A DNA stretch of 64,000 nt from Oscillospiraceae bacterium (GTDB lineage Bacteria; Bacillota; Clostridia; Oscillospirales; Oscillospiraceae), in assembly GCA_017527825.1 (NCBI GenBank), contig JAFXPO010000047.1, positions 1-64,000 on the forward strand, given 5' to 3'. Below the pieces are notes generated by a model. That model saw only the letters and a list, made by a program, of their open reading frames with translations, did not search any database and was not told the origin of the DNA. Below, in pieces: positions 8,738 to 17,569 of this stretch. The translations under genes were made by a program, and so were the position numbers. The stretch's first letter is position 1; each line of letters starts with the position of its first letter.

Positions 8738-8789
8738 TGTTGTAATAGAAGCATTTACAACGCGAAGTATAGCACGCATCTGTTGTAAT
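8738..8789 (-). promoter_or_regulatory. Repeated operator-like sites around the sirtuin promoter
   Basis: TGTTGTAAT occurs at 8738-8746 and 8781-8789, and ATTTACAAC (inverted, one base longer) at 8753-8761. The first and third form an inverted pair with a 6-base gap over the transcription start; the other abuts the -35 box. A dimeric repressor is the simplest reading; which regulator is unknown. Confidence 0.45.
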
Positions 8790-8794
8790 GTCAA
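8766..8794 (-). promoter_or_regulatory. Near-consensus sigma-A promoter for the sirtuin gene
   Basis: On the minus strand a perfect TTGACA (8789-8794), a 17-base spacer and TATACT (8766-8771). Apart from this promoter, the repeats and the tyrS terminator, the 8602-8958 gap holds nothing I can identify. Confidence 0.75.
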
Positions 8795-8888
8795 TGATTA
8801 CATCAGAAATATTTCCGCAGAGAGGATTCAGCGCTTGCGCGGCGCAGATGAACAGAAGGCGGGCTGCCGTCACACGGTTCCAACAGAA

Positions 8889-8921
8889 AACGACGTCCCG
8901 TATTTTGTCCGGGACGTCGTT
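8889..8921 (-). terminator. Terminator of tyrS
   Basis: A perfect 12-bp stem (AACGACGTCCCG / CGGGACGTCGTT) with a 9-base loop, followed on the minus strand by TTCTGTT, 37 bases after the tyrS stop codon. Confidence 0.75.
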
Positions 8922-8958
8922 CTTTGCGGTCCATGCGCGGCAGCGCCGCTCTTTTTGC

Positions 8959-10182
8959 TTACATGGTGACCTTGTGGTAGACCTTCTTGCCCTTCTTGAC
9001 CATGATGCCGTTCGTGGCAAGGCGATCCTTGTCGTAGCTCTCGTCGATACCGGCGACCTTGACGTCATCCACCGTGACGCCGCCCTGCTGCACCAGACGG
9101 CGGGCTTCACCGCGGGACGGGCAGAGACCGGTCTTGGTGAGCACGCTCAAAATGTCGATCCTGCCGTCGGTCAGATCGGCGTCCGTGAGGGTCGTTGACG
9201 GCACGTTCTCCATGCTGCCGCCGCCGCCGAAGAGGGCTTTCGCGCTCTCCTGTGCCTTGTTCGCCTCCTCCTCGCCGTGGACGAGCTTGGTCAGCTCGTA
9301 GGCAAGAATCTCCTTGGCGCGGTTAAGCTCGCTGCCCTCCCACTTGTCCATCTCGTCGATCTGTTCGAGCGGGAGGAAGGTCAACATACGGATGCACTTG
9401 AGCACATCCGCGTCGCCGACGTTGCGCCAGTACTGGTAGAAATCGTAGGGGCTGGTCTTGTTGGGATCGAGCCACACCGCGCCGGAGGCGGTCTTGCCCA
9501 TCTTCTTGCCCTCGCTGTTGAGCAGCAGCGTGATGGTCATGGCGTAAGCGTCCTTGTCCAGCTTGCGGCGGATCAGCTCCGTGCCCGCCAACATGTTCGA
9601 CCACTGGTCATTGCCGCCGAACTCCATGTTGCAGCCCACCGTCTGATACATGTGGTAGAAGTCATACGCCTGCATGATCATGTAGTTGAATTCGAGGAAG
9701 CTGAGTCCCTTCTCCATGCGCTGCTTGTAGCATTCGGCACGGAGCATGTTGTTTACCGAGAAGCAGGCGCCCACCTCGCGCAGCAGCTCGATGTAGTTGA
9801 GGTCCATCAGCCAATCGGCGTTGTTGAGCATCATCGCCTTGCCGGGGCCGAACTCGGTGAACTTCTCCATCTGACGCTTGAAGCACTCGGCGTTGTGCTC
9901 AATATCCTCGCGGGTCAGCATCTTGCGCATGTCGGTCCGCCCGGATGGGTCGCCGATCATCGTGGTGCCGCCGCCGATGAGCGCAATGGGCTTGTTGCCC
10001 GCCATTTGCAGGCGCTTCATCAGGCACAGCGCCATAAAGTGTCCGACGTGCAGGCTGTCCGCCGTGCAGTCGAAGCCGATGTAAAAGGTTGCCTTGCCGT
10101 TGTTGACCAGCTCGCGGATCTCGTCCTCGTCCGTTACCTGGGCGATGAGTCCGCGTGCCTTGAGTTCTTCGTAAATCTGCAT
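8959..10182 (-). CDS. tyrS: Tyrosyl-tRNA synthetase
   Basis: A 407-residue class I aminoacyl-tRNA synthetase, full length. FYIGFDCTADSLHVGHF carries the HIGH-type motif (HVGH). GGNDQWSNM is a tyrosine-recognition segment, and KKMGKT replaces the usual KMSKS loop. The C-terminus (LCPSRGEARRLVQQGGVTVDD) is an S4-like tRNA-binding domain. Start ATG has AAAGGAG 9 bases upstream. It follows the M28-like gene by only 24 bases, so no T-box leader fits here; it appears to be the last gene of the long spoIIIA-to-tyrS run, closed by the terminator at 8889-8921. Confidence 0.97.
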   Translation of the reverse strand: MQIYEELKARGLIAQVTDEDEIRELVNNGKATFYIGFDCTADSLHVGHFMALCLMKRLQMAGNKPIALIGGGTTMIGDPSGRTDMRKMLTREDIEHNAECFKRQMEKFTEFGPGKAMMLNNADWLMDLNYIELLREVGACFSVNNMLRAECYKQRMEKGLSFLEFNYMIMQAYDFYHMYQTVGCNMEFGGNDQWSNMLAGTELIRRKLDKDAYAMTITLLLNSEGKKMGKTASGAVWLDPNKTSPYDFYQYWRNVGDADVLKCIRMLTFLPLEQIDEMDKWEGSELNRAKEILAYELTKLVHGEEEANKAQESAKALFGGGGSMENVPSTTLTDADLTDGRIDILSVLTKTGLCPSRGEARRLVQQGGVTVDDVKVAGIDESYDKDRLATNGIMVKKGKKVYHKVTM

Positions 10183-10206
10183 AGGTATAATCTCCTTTGT
10201 GGATGG

Positions 10207-11145
10207 TTATTGAATCGTCTCCGCCAGCTTGCAGAGACCGCTTTTCAGCAGTTGTATTTTTTCCGGGTCGACGTCCGCGGCTTTCGCCGGACGCACGATC
10301 CTGCCGAAGCCCCGGAGTGTCTCGCAGGCACAGATGGCGAACGAGTGTCGGAACGCCCGGTTGTCCGAGGGGTAGTAGATCAGCCCGTCGGTTTTCAGGA
10401 AGGTCGTGGTGTGTTCGCCGTTTTCAAAGCTGTCTAAGATCGCGTCGAGCACCTCGCCGTCCCAGCGGCTGTACTTGTTCGGCAGGATCAGCAGCTCGCC
10501 GCCCTCGGCGACGCAGTTTACATTGATGACGGTCTTTTCCTTGGCGGAGGGATACCGCGCACGAAATCCCTTCGCGCCGGAGAGTCCCCCGAAGCCGCCG
10601 TCGAGAAACGCGAACGCCACCTTGTCGCGGCAGCCCGGCGTCAGCGCGGCTGCCGTTTCCAGCAGCGCCGCGACGCCGGAGGTGTTGTCGTTAAGGTTGC
10701 GCGTCTCGCTGGGGCCGAAGCGCAGGTATAAAAGCGCCGTCACCATCAGAATAAGGAACAGCGGCAGCGTCAGGTATGGCGCGTTGAACGGAAACGTCAG
10801 CGCAAAGGACAGCACAAAGCTGCCCGCCAGCACCAGCACCGGCGTGAGCGCCAGATAGAGAAACGCCGTCAGCGGCCGCGTCGGCATATAGAACGGCGGC
10901 AGCAGAGTGCGGACGCCCGTGTCATAGTGCGCGACGAGGAGCAGCTTCGCCTTCTCCGGGTCGCCCACGACCACGTTGGTCACGTCACCGCCGATGCGCA
11001 GCGCCGTCTCCCGGTGCTGGAGCTTCGGCTGGTAGCCCAGCTCCCGCAGCGTACCCACCAGCCAGAGGCGGAATTTTTCCTTTTCCGTCGGCTTGCGTCG
11101 AACGGGAAACTCCCGCTGCACGCGGTCGGCAAATCGATTCATCAT
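10207..11145 (-). CDS. M28-like membrane peptidase homologue, catalytic Glu motif missing
   Basis: A 312-residue protein. The AHYDTG and NLNDNTSGVAALLE segments match the first metal-binding His/Asp and the bridging Asp of M28 zinc aminopeptidases. Two long hydrophobic segments (about residues 95-140) are inserted between these motifs. The family's F-D-G-E-E-x-G-L motif, which supplies the general-base Glu and a metal ligand, reads LDGGFGGLSGAKGF here, so both Glu residues are absent. It may be an inactive or repurposed homologue. Start overlaps the recN stop (ATGATG; TGA), so translation is coupled; the next ATG at 11142 is equally possible. Confidence 0.7.
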   Translation of the reverse strand: MMNRFADRVQREFPVRRKPTEKEKFRLWLVGTLRELGYQPKLQHRETALRIGGDVTNVVVGDPEKAKLLLVAHYDTGVRTLLPPFYMPTRPLTAFLYLALTPVLVLAGSFVLSFALTFPFNAPYLTLPLFLILMVTALLYLRFGPSETRNLNDNTSGVAALLETAAALTPGCRDKVAFAFLDGGFGGLSGAKGFRARYPSAKEKTVINVNCVAEGGELLILPNKYSRWDGEVLDAILDSFENGEHTTTFLKTDGLIYYPSDNRAFRHSFAICACETLRGFGRIVRPAKAADVDPEKIQLLKSGLCKLAETIQ

Positions 11146-12836
11146 CTGCCCCCCGTCAAGGTCTTTTTGAACGTCTCCGCGCCGGTGAGCAGTTCCTCCG
11201 CGCCGCGGAGCATGGTCTCGCTGACACTCTCGCCGCCGGTGAGCCGTGCCAGCTCTCTGGCGCGGCCGTCGCGGCTGAGCACTTGCACACGGGTATGCGT
11301 GCGACCATTCTCCTCGCCCTTTTCCACGCAGAAATGGGTGTCCGCCATTGCCGCGAGCTGCGGCAGATGCGTCACGCACAGCACCTGCTTTTCCCGGGAA
11401 ACCTTGGCGAGCTTCTCCGCGACGCGCTGGGCGGCGCGACCCGATACGCCGGTGTCAACCTCGTCGAACACCATGGTCATGACGCTCTCCTGCGCGGCAA
11501 AAACGTTCTTCATCGCCAGCATGATGCGCGCCAGTTCGCCGCCGGAGGCAATCTTATGGATGGGCTTCAGCTCCTCGCCCACGTTGGCGGACATGAGGAA
11601 GCGCACCACGTCCATGCCCGTCGCGTCCGGTTCCTGCTCGGCAAAATCAATGGCAAAGCGCACCTTGGGCATGTCCAGTTCCGCAAGCTCGCGGGCGATC
11701 TCCGCTTCCAGCGTCTCCGCCGCCGCCTTGCGCGCGTCGGAAAGCTCTCGCGCCGCCTGAGCGACGGCGGCGTTCTGCTCGTCCAGCTTCTTTTGCAGCT
11801 GGGCAATGCGGTCGTCGGCGTACTCGATGCGATCCAGCTCATCCTTCGAACGGTCGAGGAACGCGAGCATCTCCTCCACCGTGCCGCCGTATTTCTTTTT
11901 GAGCCGGTAGAGCTGATCCAGGCGGCTCTCCGCCGCGTCCAGCTCCTGCGGGGAAAAGTCGAATCCCTCCCGCTTGTCGCGGATCGTCATGGCGAGGTCA
12001 TACGCCTCGCTGTACAGCGCCTCCAGGCGTTCGGAAAGATCGATAAACTCGTCGCCCAGACTCCGCAGACCGTGGATCGCGTCCAGCGCCTGCTTGATGG
12101 CGGGTGCCGCGCCGCCGGACTCGTCTCCGCCGTTGAGGCAGTAGTCCGCCTCGGTGACGGCGGCGATGAACTTTTCGCCGTTACGAAGAATGTTGCGCCG
12201 TGCCAACAGCGCCTCCTCCTCACCCTCCTTGAGCTCCGCGCGCTCCAGTTCCTCGATCTGATGCCGGAGCGTGTCAACGCGGCGCGCCTTCTCCGCCTCG
12301 TCCATTCGCAGCGCGTCGATCTCACGGCGGATGGCGGACAGCGCGGCGTAGCGCTTGCCATAGTCCTCCAGCCGCGCGTCCATGTGAGCGAAACGGTCAA
12401 GATACAGCAGATGCTGCGTCTCGTCCAGCAGCGCCGTACCGTCGTGCTGACCGTGAATGTTCAGCAGCGCCGAGCCGATCGCCTTGAGCTGCGCCACGGT
12501 TATCGGTCGTCCGTTGGCGCGGCAGACGTTTTTCCCGTCCGCCGACAGCTCGCGCGAGAGCAGCAGCGAGCCGTCCTCCTCCGGCGCGACGCCGTTTTCG
12601 GCAAGCGCCGGGATGCCTGCGTCCACACCGTCAAAGGCAGCGCTGACAAACGCCTTTCCCGCGCCGGTGCGGATCAAGTCGCGGGAGGTGCGCTGCCCCA
12701 GCACCGCGCCGAGGGAGTCAATTACGATGGATTTGCCCGCGCCGGTCTCACCGGTGAGCGCGTTAAAGCCTCGCTCAAAGGCGATGTCCGCCTGCTCGAT
12801 GAGCGCAATATTCTCTATGTGCAGTAATTGCAGCAT
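11142..12836 (-). CDS. recN: DNA repair protein RecN
   Basis: A 564-residue SMC-like ATPase that gathers broken DNA ends for recombination repair. Walker A is GETGAGKS at about residues 31-38. The central part is long coiled-coil (residues 150-370). The ABC signature and Walker B are in the C-terminal half (ASGGELARIMLAMKNVFAAQ; TMVFDEVDTGVSGRAAQ), followed by VTHLPQLAAMADTHF, the H-loop. Length is normal. It lies 9 bases after argR, the same order as in Bacillus (argR-recN), and overlaps the M28-like gene. Confidence 0.97.
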   Translation of the reverse strand: MLQLLHIENIALIEQADIAFERGFNALTGETGAGKSIVIDSLGAVLGQRTSRDLIRTGAGKAFVSAAFDGVDAGIPALAENGVAPEEDGSLLLSRELSADGKNVCRANGRPITVAQLKAIGSALLNIHGQHDGTALLDETQHLLYLDRFAHMDARLEDYGKRYAALSAIRREIDALRMDEAEKARRVDTLRHQIEELERAELKEGEEEALLARRNILRNGEKFIAAVTEADYCLNGGDESGGAAPAIKQALDAIHGLRSLGDEFIDLSERLEALYSEAYDLAMTIRDKREGFDFSPQELDAAESRLDQLYRLKKKYGGTVEEMLAFLDRSKDELDRIEYADDRIAQLQKKLDEQNAAVAQAARELSDARKAAAETLEAEIARELAELDMPKVRFAIDFAEQEPDATGMDVVRFLMSANVGEELKPIHKIASGGELARIMLAMKNVFAAQESVMTMVFDEVDTGVSGRAAQRVAEKLAKVSREKQVLCVTHLPQLAAMADTHFCVEKGEENGRTHTRVQVLSRDGRARELARLTGGESVSETMLRGAEELLTGAETFKKTLTGGR

Positions 12837-12845
12837 ATCGATCCC

Positions 12846-13310
12846 TTACTTCTGAAACTTCTTTTGCATGGACGCGATCTCGGCGCATATCTCCGCCGCG
12901 CTTTCCACGTCGCGCATGACGATCAGCACCGTGTCGTCGCCGGCGATGGAGCCAACCATCTGCGCCAGCTCCATGCCGTCAAACGCAGCGCCCGCCGCGC
13001 CGGCAAGGCCCGGCATGGTCTTGAGCACCACGATGTTCTGCGCGTAATCGACGCTCAAGATGCTCTCGCGGAGGATGGTCTGAAGCCGGTCGGCAAAGTT
13101 GAGCTTGGTTTTGCGCGCCGAAACCGCGTAGCGGTATCGCCCGCCGCCCGCCGGCTCCTTGATGAGATGCAGCTGCTTGATGTCGCGGGATATGGTCGCC
13201 TGGGTGCTGTTGATGCCGCGCTCGCGCAGCCGGTCGATCAGCTGCTCCTGCGTCTCAATGGGTTCCCCCGCAATGATGGCGAGGATCATTTCCTGTCTGT
13301 CATTTTTCAT
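12846..13310 (-). CDS. argR: Arginine repressor ArgR/AhrC
   Basis: A 154-residue transcription regulator that senses arginine and controls arginine biosynthesis and breakdown. The N-terminal winged helix carries STQATISRDIKQLHLIK, the usual recognition helix. The C-terminal oligomerisation and arginine-binding domain shows GSIAGDDTVLIVMRD, a small variant of the family GTIAGDDT motif. It overlaps the end of nadK by 11 bases and is followed closely by recN, the standard Firmicute context. Confidence 0.95.
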   Translation of the reverse strand: MKNDRQEMILAIIAGEPIETQEQLIDRLRERGINSTQATISRDIKQLHLIKEPAGGGRYRYAVSARKTKLNFADRLQTILRESILSVDYAQNIVVLKTMPGLAGAAGAAFDGMELAQMVGSIAGDDTVLIVMRDVESAAEICAEIASMQKKFQK

Positions 13311-14181
13311 TTTCCGTCAATCCTCCCAGCATTTTTCTTTGCAGCACTTCGCAAAAGCTTCGATTCTCCAGCCGTACCAGCTTGGTGTCGTATCGCGACC
13401 GGGTAATCTCCACCGAATCGCCGTGGCGCAGCGAGAACGCGCGTCCGCCGTCCACTGACAGCACCACCGGCTTATAGCCCGTCGCCTCGGTCTGCACCGT
13501 GATGGTGCGCTCCGGCGCGAGGACGTAAGAGTTGGCGTGGACGCTGTGGGCGCAGATGGGGCTGACCACGAAATTCCGCGCCGTAGGCTCCACCACGGGT
13601 CCGCCCGCGCTGAGGGAGTACGCCGTCGAACCGGTGGGACTCGCCACCACCACGCCGTCGCCCGCCACGTCCACCAGCTTGCCGTTTTCGGTAAAAATAT
13701 GCAACCGGATGACACGGGACACGTTGCCGCGGGCGATGAGCGCCTCGTTGAGCGCGAGGCTGGAATAGATCACGCGACCCTCCCGCCGCACGCACACGTC
13801 CAGCATCATACGGCTCTCGACAATGTAATTCTGCTCCGCGAGCTGGCGCAGCTTGGGCAGTTCCTTTTGCTCCAGCTCCGCCATGAAACCGAGGCTGCCG
13901 AGGTTGATGCCCAGCACCGGAATATCCTTGTGCGCGGCGGTTTTGGACAGATGCAGGATCGTCCCGTCGCCGCCGAAGGCGATCAGCATATCCGCGCCGC
14001 GCAGCTCCTGCTGGAGCGGGCGAATCTCCAATCCGTAGCCCTCCGGCTCCTCGCTGCCGCGAAACGGGATGCAAACCACGTTCGGACACTTGATCTCATC
14101 CAGAATCGCCTTCGCCTCCTTTGCGACGCGCAGCTCCGTATCGCGGTAGGGGTTGGGGCAAAGAATCACTTTTCTGAGCAA
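13300..14181 (-). CDS. nadK: NAD kinase
   Basis: A 293-residue enzyme that phosphorylates NAD to NADP. The GGDGTILHL motif (ATP/NAD site), NLGSLGFMAEL, NEALI and SPTGSTAYSLSAGGP are all present, and length is typical. No ATG fits. I choose the TTG at 14179-14181 because AAGGTGAG lies 6 bases upstream and tlyA ends 14 bases before; the protein then begins MLRKVILCPNP. A GTG 30 bases further downstream would be less well placed. It sits between tlyA and argR in the apparent operon. Confidence 0.93.
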   Translation of the reverse strand: MLRKVILCPNPYRDTELRVAKEAKAILDEIKCPNVVCIPFRGSEEPEGYGLEIRPLQQELRGADMLIAFGGDGTILHLSKTAAHKDIPVLGINLGSLGFMAELEQKELPKLRQLAEQNYIVESRMMLDVCVRREGRVIYSSLALNEALIARGNVSRVIRLHIFTENGKLVDVAGDGVVVASPTGSTAYSLSAGGPVVEPTARNFVVSPICAHSVHANSYVLAPERTITVQTEATGYKPVVLSVDGGRAFSLRHGDSVEITRSRYDTKLVRLENRSFCEVLQRKMLGGLTENEK

Positions 14182-14194
14182 TTGACTCACCTTC

Positions 14195-14998
14195 TTATGT
14201 GTCCAATTCGGCGTGGGACGCCTCCACCAGCGCGGCAAGATCAAACATCCGCCCGGTTTGCGCGCCTTTTTCCAGATAGCCTAAATATTCGATGTTCCCC
14301 TCCGGTCCGCGGATGGGAGAAAACGTCAAGTCCAGTACGCCGAATCCACTGTCGGCGGCGTGTTCGAGGAAGTGCTCCAGCACCTCCCGATGCACCGACG
14401 GGTCGCGGACGACGCCCTTCTTGCCCACTTTCTCCCGTCCCGCCTCAAACTGGGGCTTGACGAGACAGGCGACATGCCCGCCGTCCTTCAATAAGCCGTT
14501 CACCGCGGGCAGGATCAGCTTGAGCGAGATGAACGACACGTCGATGGACGCGAAGTCCAGCTCGTCCGGGATTTGCTCATGGGTGAGGTAGCGGGCGTTG
14601 GTGCGCTCCATACATACCACGCGTCCGTCGCTGCGAAGCTTCCAGTCCAGCTGACCGTAACCCACGTCCACAGCGTAAACCTTTACCGCTCCGTTTTGCA
14701 GCATGCAGTCGGTAAACCCGCCGGTGGAGGCGCCGATGTCCGCGCAGACGCTGCCCGTGAGCGTCAGGTCAAATTCACGCATCGCCTTTTCCAGCTTCAG
14801 CCCGCCGCGGCTCACATAGCGCAGCGTACTGCCGCGCACCTCGATCTTCGCCTCCGGCGTCACGGCGAACCCCGCCTTGTCCACCTTCTGCTCATTGACG
14901 TACACGATACCGCTCATGATGGTGGCTTGCGCCTTCTGCCGGGTCTCGGCAAGACCGCGTTCGACCAGCGCCACATCCAGCCTTTGCCTGTCGCTCAT
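14195..14998 (-). CDS. tlyA: TlyA-family rRNA 2'-O-methyltransferase
   Basis: A 267-residue protein: an N-terminal S4 RNA-binding domain (RLDVALVERGLAETRQKAQATIMSGIVYVNEQ) followed by an FtsJ-type SAM methyltransferase domain with GASTGGFTDCMLQNGA at about residues 84-99 and a later LVKPQFEAGREKVGKKGVVRD segment. In well-studied members it methylates 16S and/or 23S rRNA; the hemolysin name is historical. It overlaps dxs by four bases (ATGA) and precedes nadK, the usual Firmicute order. Confidence 0.93.
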   Translation of the reverse strand: MSDRQRLDVALVERGLAETRQKAQATIMSGIVYVNEQKVDKAGFAVTPEAKIEVRGSTLRYVSRGGLKLEKAMREFDLTLTGSVCADIGASTGGFTDCMLQNGAVKVYAVDVGYGQLDWKLRSDGRVVCMERTNARYLTHEQIPDELDFASIDVSFISLKLILPAVNGLLKDGGHVACLVKPQFEAGREKVGKKGVVRDPSVHREVLEHFLEHAADSGFGVLDLTFSPIRGPEGNIEYLGYLEKGAQTGRMFDLAALVEASHAELDT

Positions 14999-16842
14999 CG
15001 AACCACCTCCCGTGCTTTCGCCGCGATGGACGCGGCGTCCAGGTGAAACCTCTCCCGCAGGCGTTTGGAATCGCCGTGGGGCGGGAAATTCTTATTCAAA
15101 TTGCACAAATACAGCTTCTCCAGCGGAGCACCCTCCTCGGTCAGAATCGCCGCAAGGCGCTGACCGACGCAGCCGACGCTGGTGCACTCCTCCGCGACAA
15201 CAAGTCTCCTTGTACCCGAAAAGGTCTTACGCACGTCCTCATCCACAAAGGGGGAGATGCGGTTGACCTTGATGACCCGCGCCGCGATGCCGTCCTTTTC
15301 CAGCAGCTCCGCCGCGTCCAGCACCGGCGCGATCATCGTGCCGTAAGCACAGAGGGTCACATCGTTCCCCGCGCGCAGCTCCGCAAACGCGCCGTCACCG
15401 CTGTCCTCACGATAGCGTTCCTCCCCGCCGCGGGGATATCGGATCGCCACGGGACCGTCGATCTCAAAAACGGCGCGGCGCAGCATGGAGCGCAGCTCCG
15501 CGAAGCTGGACGGACACAGCACCGTCATATTCGGAATATCGGACAAAAAGGTAGCGTCAAAGATGCCGTGATGGGTCTCCCCGTCCGCGCCGACAAAGCC
15601 CGCGCGATCCACGGCGAACACCACATGGAGGTTGGACAGCGCCGTGTCATGGATGAGCTGGTCATACGCGCGCTGCAAAAACGTTGAGTACACGGCGAAC
15701 ACAGGAATCATGCCCTGCTTCGCCATGCCCGCCGCCATTGCCGCCGCCTGCGCTTCCGCGATTCCCACGTCGAAGAAGCGGTTCGGGTAGCGGGCTGCAA
15801 AATCCGTCAGCCCCGTGCCGTCCTCCATTGCCGCCGTGATGGCGCAGACGCGCCTGTCCCCTGCCGCCAGCTCACAGAGCGTTTTGCCAAACACGGAGGA
15901 AAAGCTCTCGCCGCTCTCCCGAATTCTGCCGGTCAGCGCGTCGAAGGCGCCCACGCCGTGCCACTTGCCCGGCTCTTGCTCCGCCGGGGGATAGCCCTTA
16001 CCCTTGACGGTGCGCACATGCAGCAGCACCGGGCAGTTCAGCTCCTTTGCCCAGCGCAGCGCGGTCTCCACCTGCTCCTCGTTATGCCCGTTGATGGGTC
16101 CGACATAGGTGAAGCCCATATCCTCAAACAAGGTCGCGTTGGGCAGCAGCGCGTTTTTGACGCCGGTTTTGACCAGATGGCTGAAGTCCCGCAGCGCGCG
16201 CCCTACCTGGTTGACGCCCAGCGCGCGGTTGTATGCCTTTTTGAATTCGTAATACGCCGGCTTGGTGCGAAGGCGGGACAGATGCTTGCTCACCGCGCCC
16301 ACGTTGCGGGAGATGGACATGCCGTTGTCGTTGAGAATGACGATCAGCGGCTCGCCCGACGCGCCCGCGTTGTTGAGTCCCTCGTAGGCAAGACCGCCGG
16401 AGAGCGCGCCGTCGCCGATGAGCGCCAGCACGGAATAGTCCTCCCCCAGCAGCGTCCGCGCCCGCGCCATGCCCAGCGCCACGGAGACGGAGTTGGACGC
16501 GTGACCCGCCACAAAGGCGTCGTGCACGCTCTCATTGGGCTTGGGGAAGCCGGACAGTCCGCCGTACTGCCGCAGCGTCGGAAACTGTTCCCGCCGCCCG
16601 GTCAGCACCTTGTGGGCGTAGCATTGATGTCCCACGTCGAACACCAGACGATCCCGCGCGGTATCAAACACGCGATGGATCGCCACCGTCAGCTCCACCG
16701 CGCCGAGGTTCGAGGCAAGATGCCCCCCGGTCTCGGCAACGCTGTGGAGCAGGAATGTATGCAGTTCTTCACACAGCCGCTCCGTCTCCGCTCGGCTGAG
16801 CGCCTTGACGTCCGCAGGGCTGTGAATTTGTTCTAAGATCAA
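14995..16842 (-). CDS. dxs: 1-deoxy-D-xylulose-5-phosphate synthase
   Basis: A 615-residue thiamine diphosphate enzyme that joins pyruvate and glyceraldehyde-3-phosphate, the first step of the MEP isoprenoid pathway. The TPP motif is GDGALSGGLAYEGLNNAG...NDN, and DVGHQCYAHKVLTGRR, DVGIAEAQAAAMAAGMA and DRAGFVGADGETHHG are family signatures. The start is a TTG at 16840-16842, with GAGGG 7 bases upstream; the ATG at 16878 would overlap the upstream gene and lacks an SD. It lies 10 bases after the OapA-like gene. Together with ispA it forms the isoprenoid part of the run. Confidence 0.96.
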   Translation of the reverse strand: MILEQIHSPADVKALSRAETERLCEELHTFLLHSVAETGGHLASNLGAVELTVAIHRVFDTARDRLVFDVGHQCYAHKVLTGRREQFPTLRQYGGLSGFPKPNESVHDAFVAGHASNSVSVALGMARARTLLGEDYSVLALIGDGALSGGLAYEGLNNAGASGEPLIVILNDNGMSISRNVGAVSKHLSRLRTKPAYYEFKKAYNRALGVNQVGRALRDFSHLVKTGVKNALLPNATLFEDMGFTYVGPINGHNEEQVETALRWAKELNCPVLLHVRTVKGKGYPPAEQEPGKWHGVGAFDALTGRIRESGESFSSVFGKTLCELAAGDRRVCAITAAMEDGTGLTDFAARYPNRFFDVGIAEAQAAAMAAGMAKQGMIPVFAVYSTFLQRAYDQLIHDTALSNLHVVFAVDRAGFVGADGETHHGIFDATFLSDIPNMTVLCPSSFAELRSMLRRAVFEIDGPVAIRYPRGGEERYREDSGDGAFAELRAGNDVTLCAYGTMIAPVLDAAELLEKDGIAARVIKVNRISPFVDEDVRKTFSGTRRLVVAEECTSVGCVGQRLAAILTEEGAPLEKLYLCNLNKNFPPHGDSKRLRERFHLDAASIAAKAREVVR

Positions 16843-16852
16843 GACGATTCCC

Positions 16853-17401
16853 TCATTTTTTCCCGATCCGCAGCACACGCATCACCTTTGCTGTGCGATA
16901 CACCACGTCCGTGCTGTGGCTGAGCGCCAGCCGCTTGCCGATCGCCTTTCCTCCGATGGTCAGGCCGGAGATCAACGCCGTCACGGCGATCGAGATCAGA
17001 ATATTTTTAGTGTTGAAGGTCGATTGCAAACGCAGTACGATCACCGCCGCGGTGGAGCCGCTGACGATGCCGCAGATGTCGCCCACCACGTCGTTGCAGA
17101 AGCTGGAAACCTTTTCCGCGTTTTTCAGCAGGAACAGTGCCTCCTTCGCACCCTTTTCCCGGTGGGACGCCATAGAGTGAAAGGGTTTCGCGTCCGCCGC
17201 TGTCACCGCGACGCCGATGACGTCGAACACGATGCCCAGCAGAATGAACGCCAGCAGCACCGCCACCGCCAGCACATAGCCCGCGTCCTCCAGCACAACG
17301 CCGGAGGCAAAGCTCAGCAGCGCGGAGAGGAACACGGACATGAGAAAGATGTGGACGACCCAATGCCAATAACTTCGAGGCTTAGCCTCTTCTTTTTTCA
17401 T
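16853..17401 (-). CDS. OapA-like four-helix membrane protein (OLE RNA partner)
   Basis: A 182-residue protein with four predicted membrane segments (about residues 12-38, 42-69, 107-125 and 134-159) and a basic C-terminus (KAIGKRLALSHSTDVVYRTAKVMRVLRIGKK). Identification rests mainly on context: it is encoded just downstream of a ~650-nt structured RNA, between ispA and dxs, exactly where OLE RNA and OapA are found in other Firmicutes. OapA anchors the OLE ribonucleoprotein in the membrane and is tied to Mg2+ tolerance and to cold and alcohol stress in Bacillus halodurans. Start ATG at 17401 has AAAGGAG 6 bases upstream. If the RNA call is wrong it remains an unassigned membrane protein. Confidence 0.72.
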   Translation of the reverse strand: MKKEEAKPRSYWHWVVHIFLMSVFLSALLSFASGVVLEDAGYVLAVAVLLAFILLGIVFDVIGVAVTAADAKPFHSMASHREKGAKEALFLLKNAEKVSSFCNDVVGDICGIVSGSTAAVIVLRLQSTFNTKNILISIAVTALISGLTIGGKAIGKRLALSHSTDVVYRTAKVMRVLRIGKK

Positions 17402-17533
17402 GGTTGCTCCTTTTTCGCGCACGCAGGCGCGAAATGAATCTGCTCGTTTTTTCTGACGACATGTGCGCCAGAAAAAATACTCTGCGCGAAGCGCCCGTAC
17501 ACCATCGGCGTACGGGAAGCGCAGCGATGTTTT

Positions 17534-17567
17534 TTCAAAAGCGAGGACTGCGTCCTCTTTTTTTGAA
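17534..17567 (-). terminator. 3' hairpin of the OLE-like RNA (possible attenuator before oapA)
   Basis: GAGGAC-GCA-GTCCTC is enclosed by TTCAAAA/TTTTGAA and followed on the minus strand by TTTTG. Two more hairpins (CCCGTAC/GTACGGG and TTTTTTCTG/CAGAAAAAA) fill the stretch to the oapA start. It may be a partial terminator or a processing site. Confidence 0.4.
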
Positions 17568-17569
17568 GC

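Noticed and set aside
10183-10206. T-box leader for tyrS
   Set aside because: The gap to the upstream gene is 24 bases, so no T-box can fit between them.
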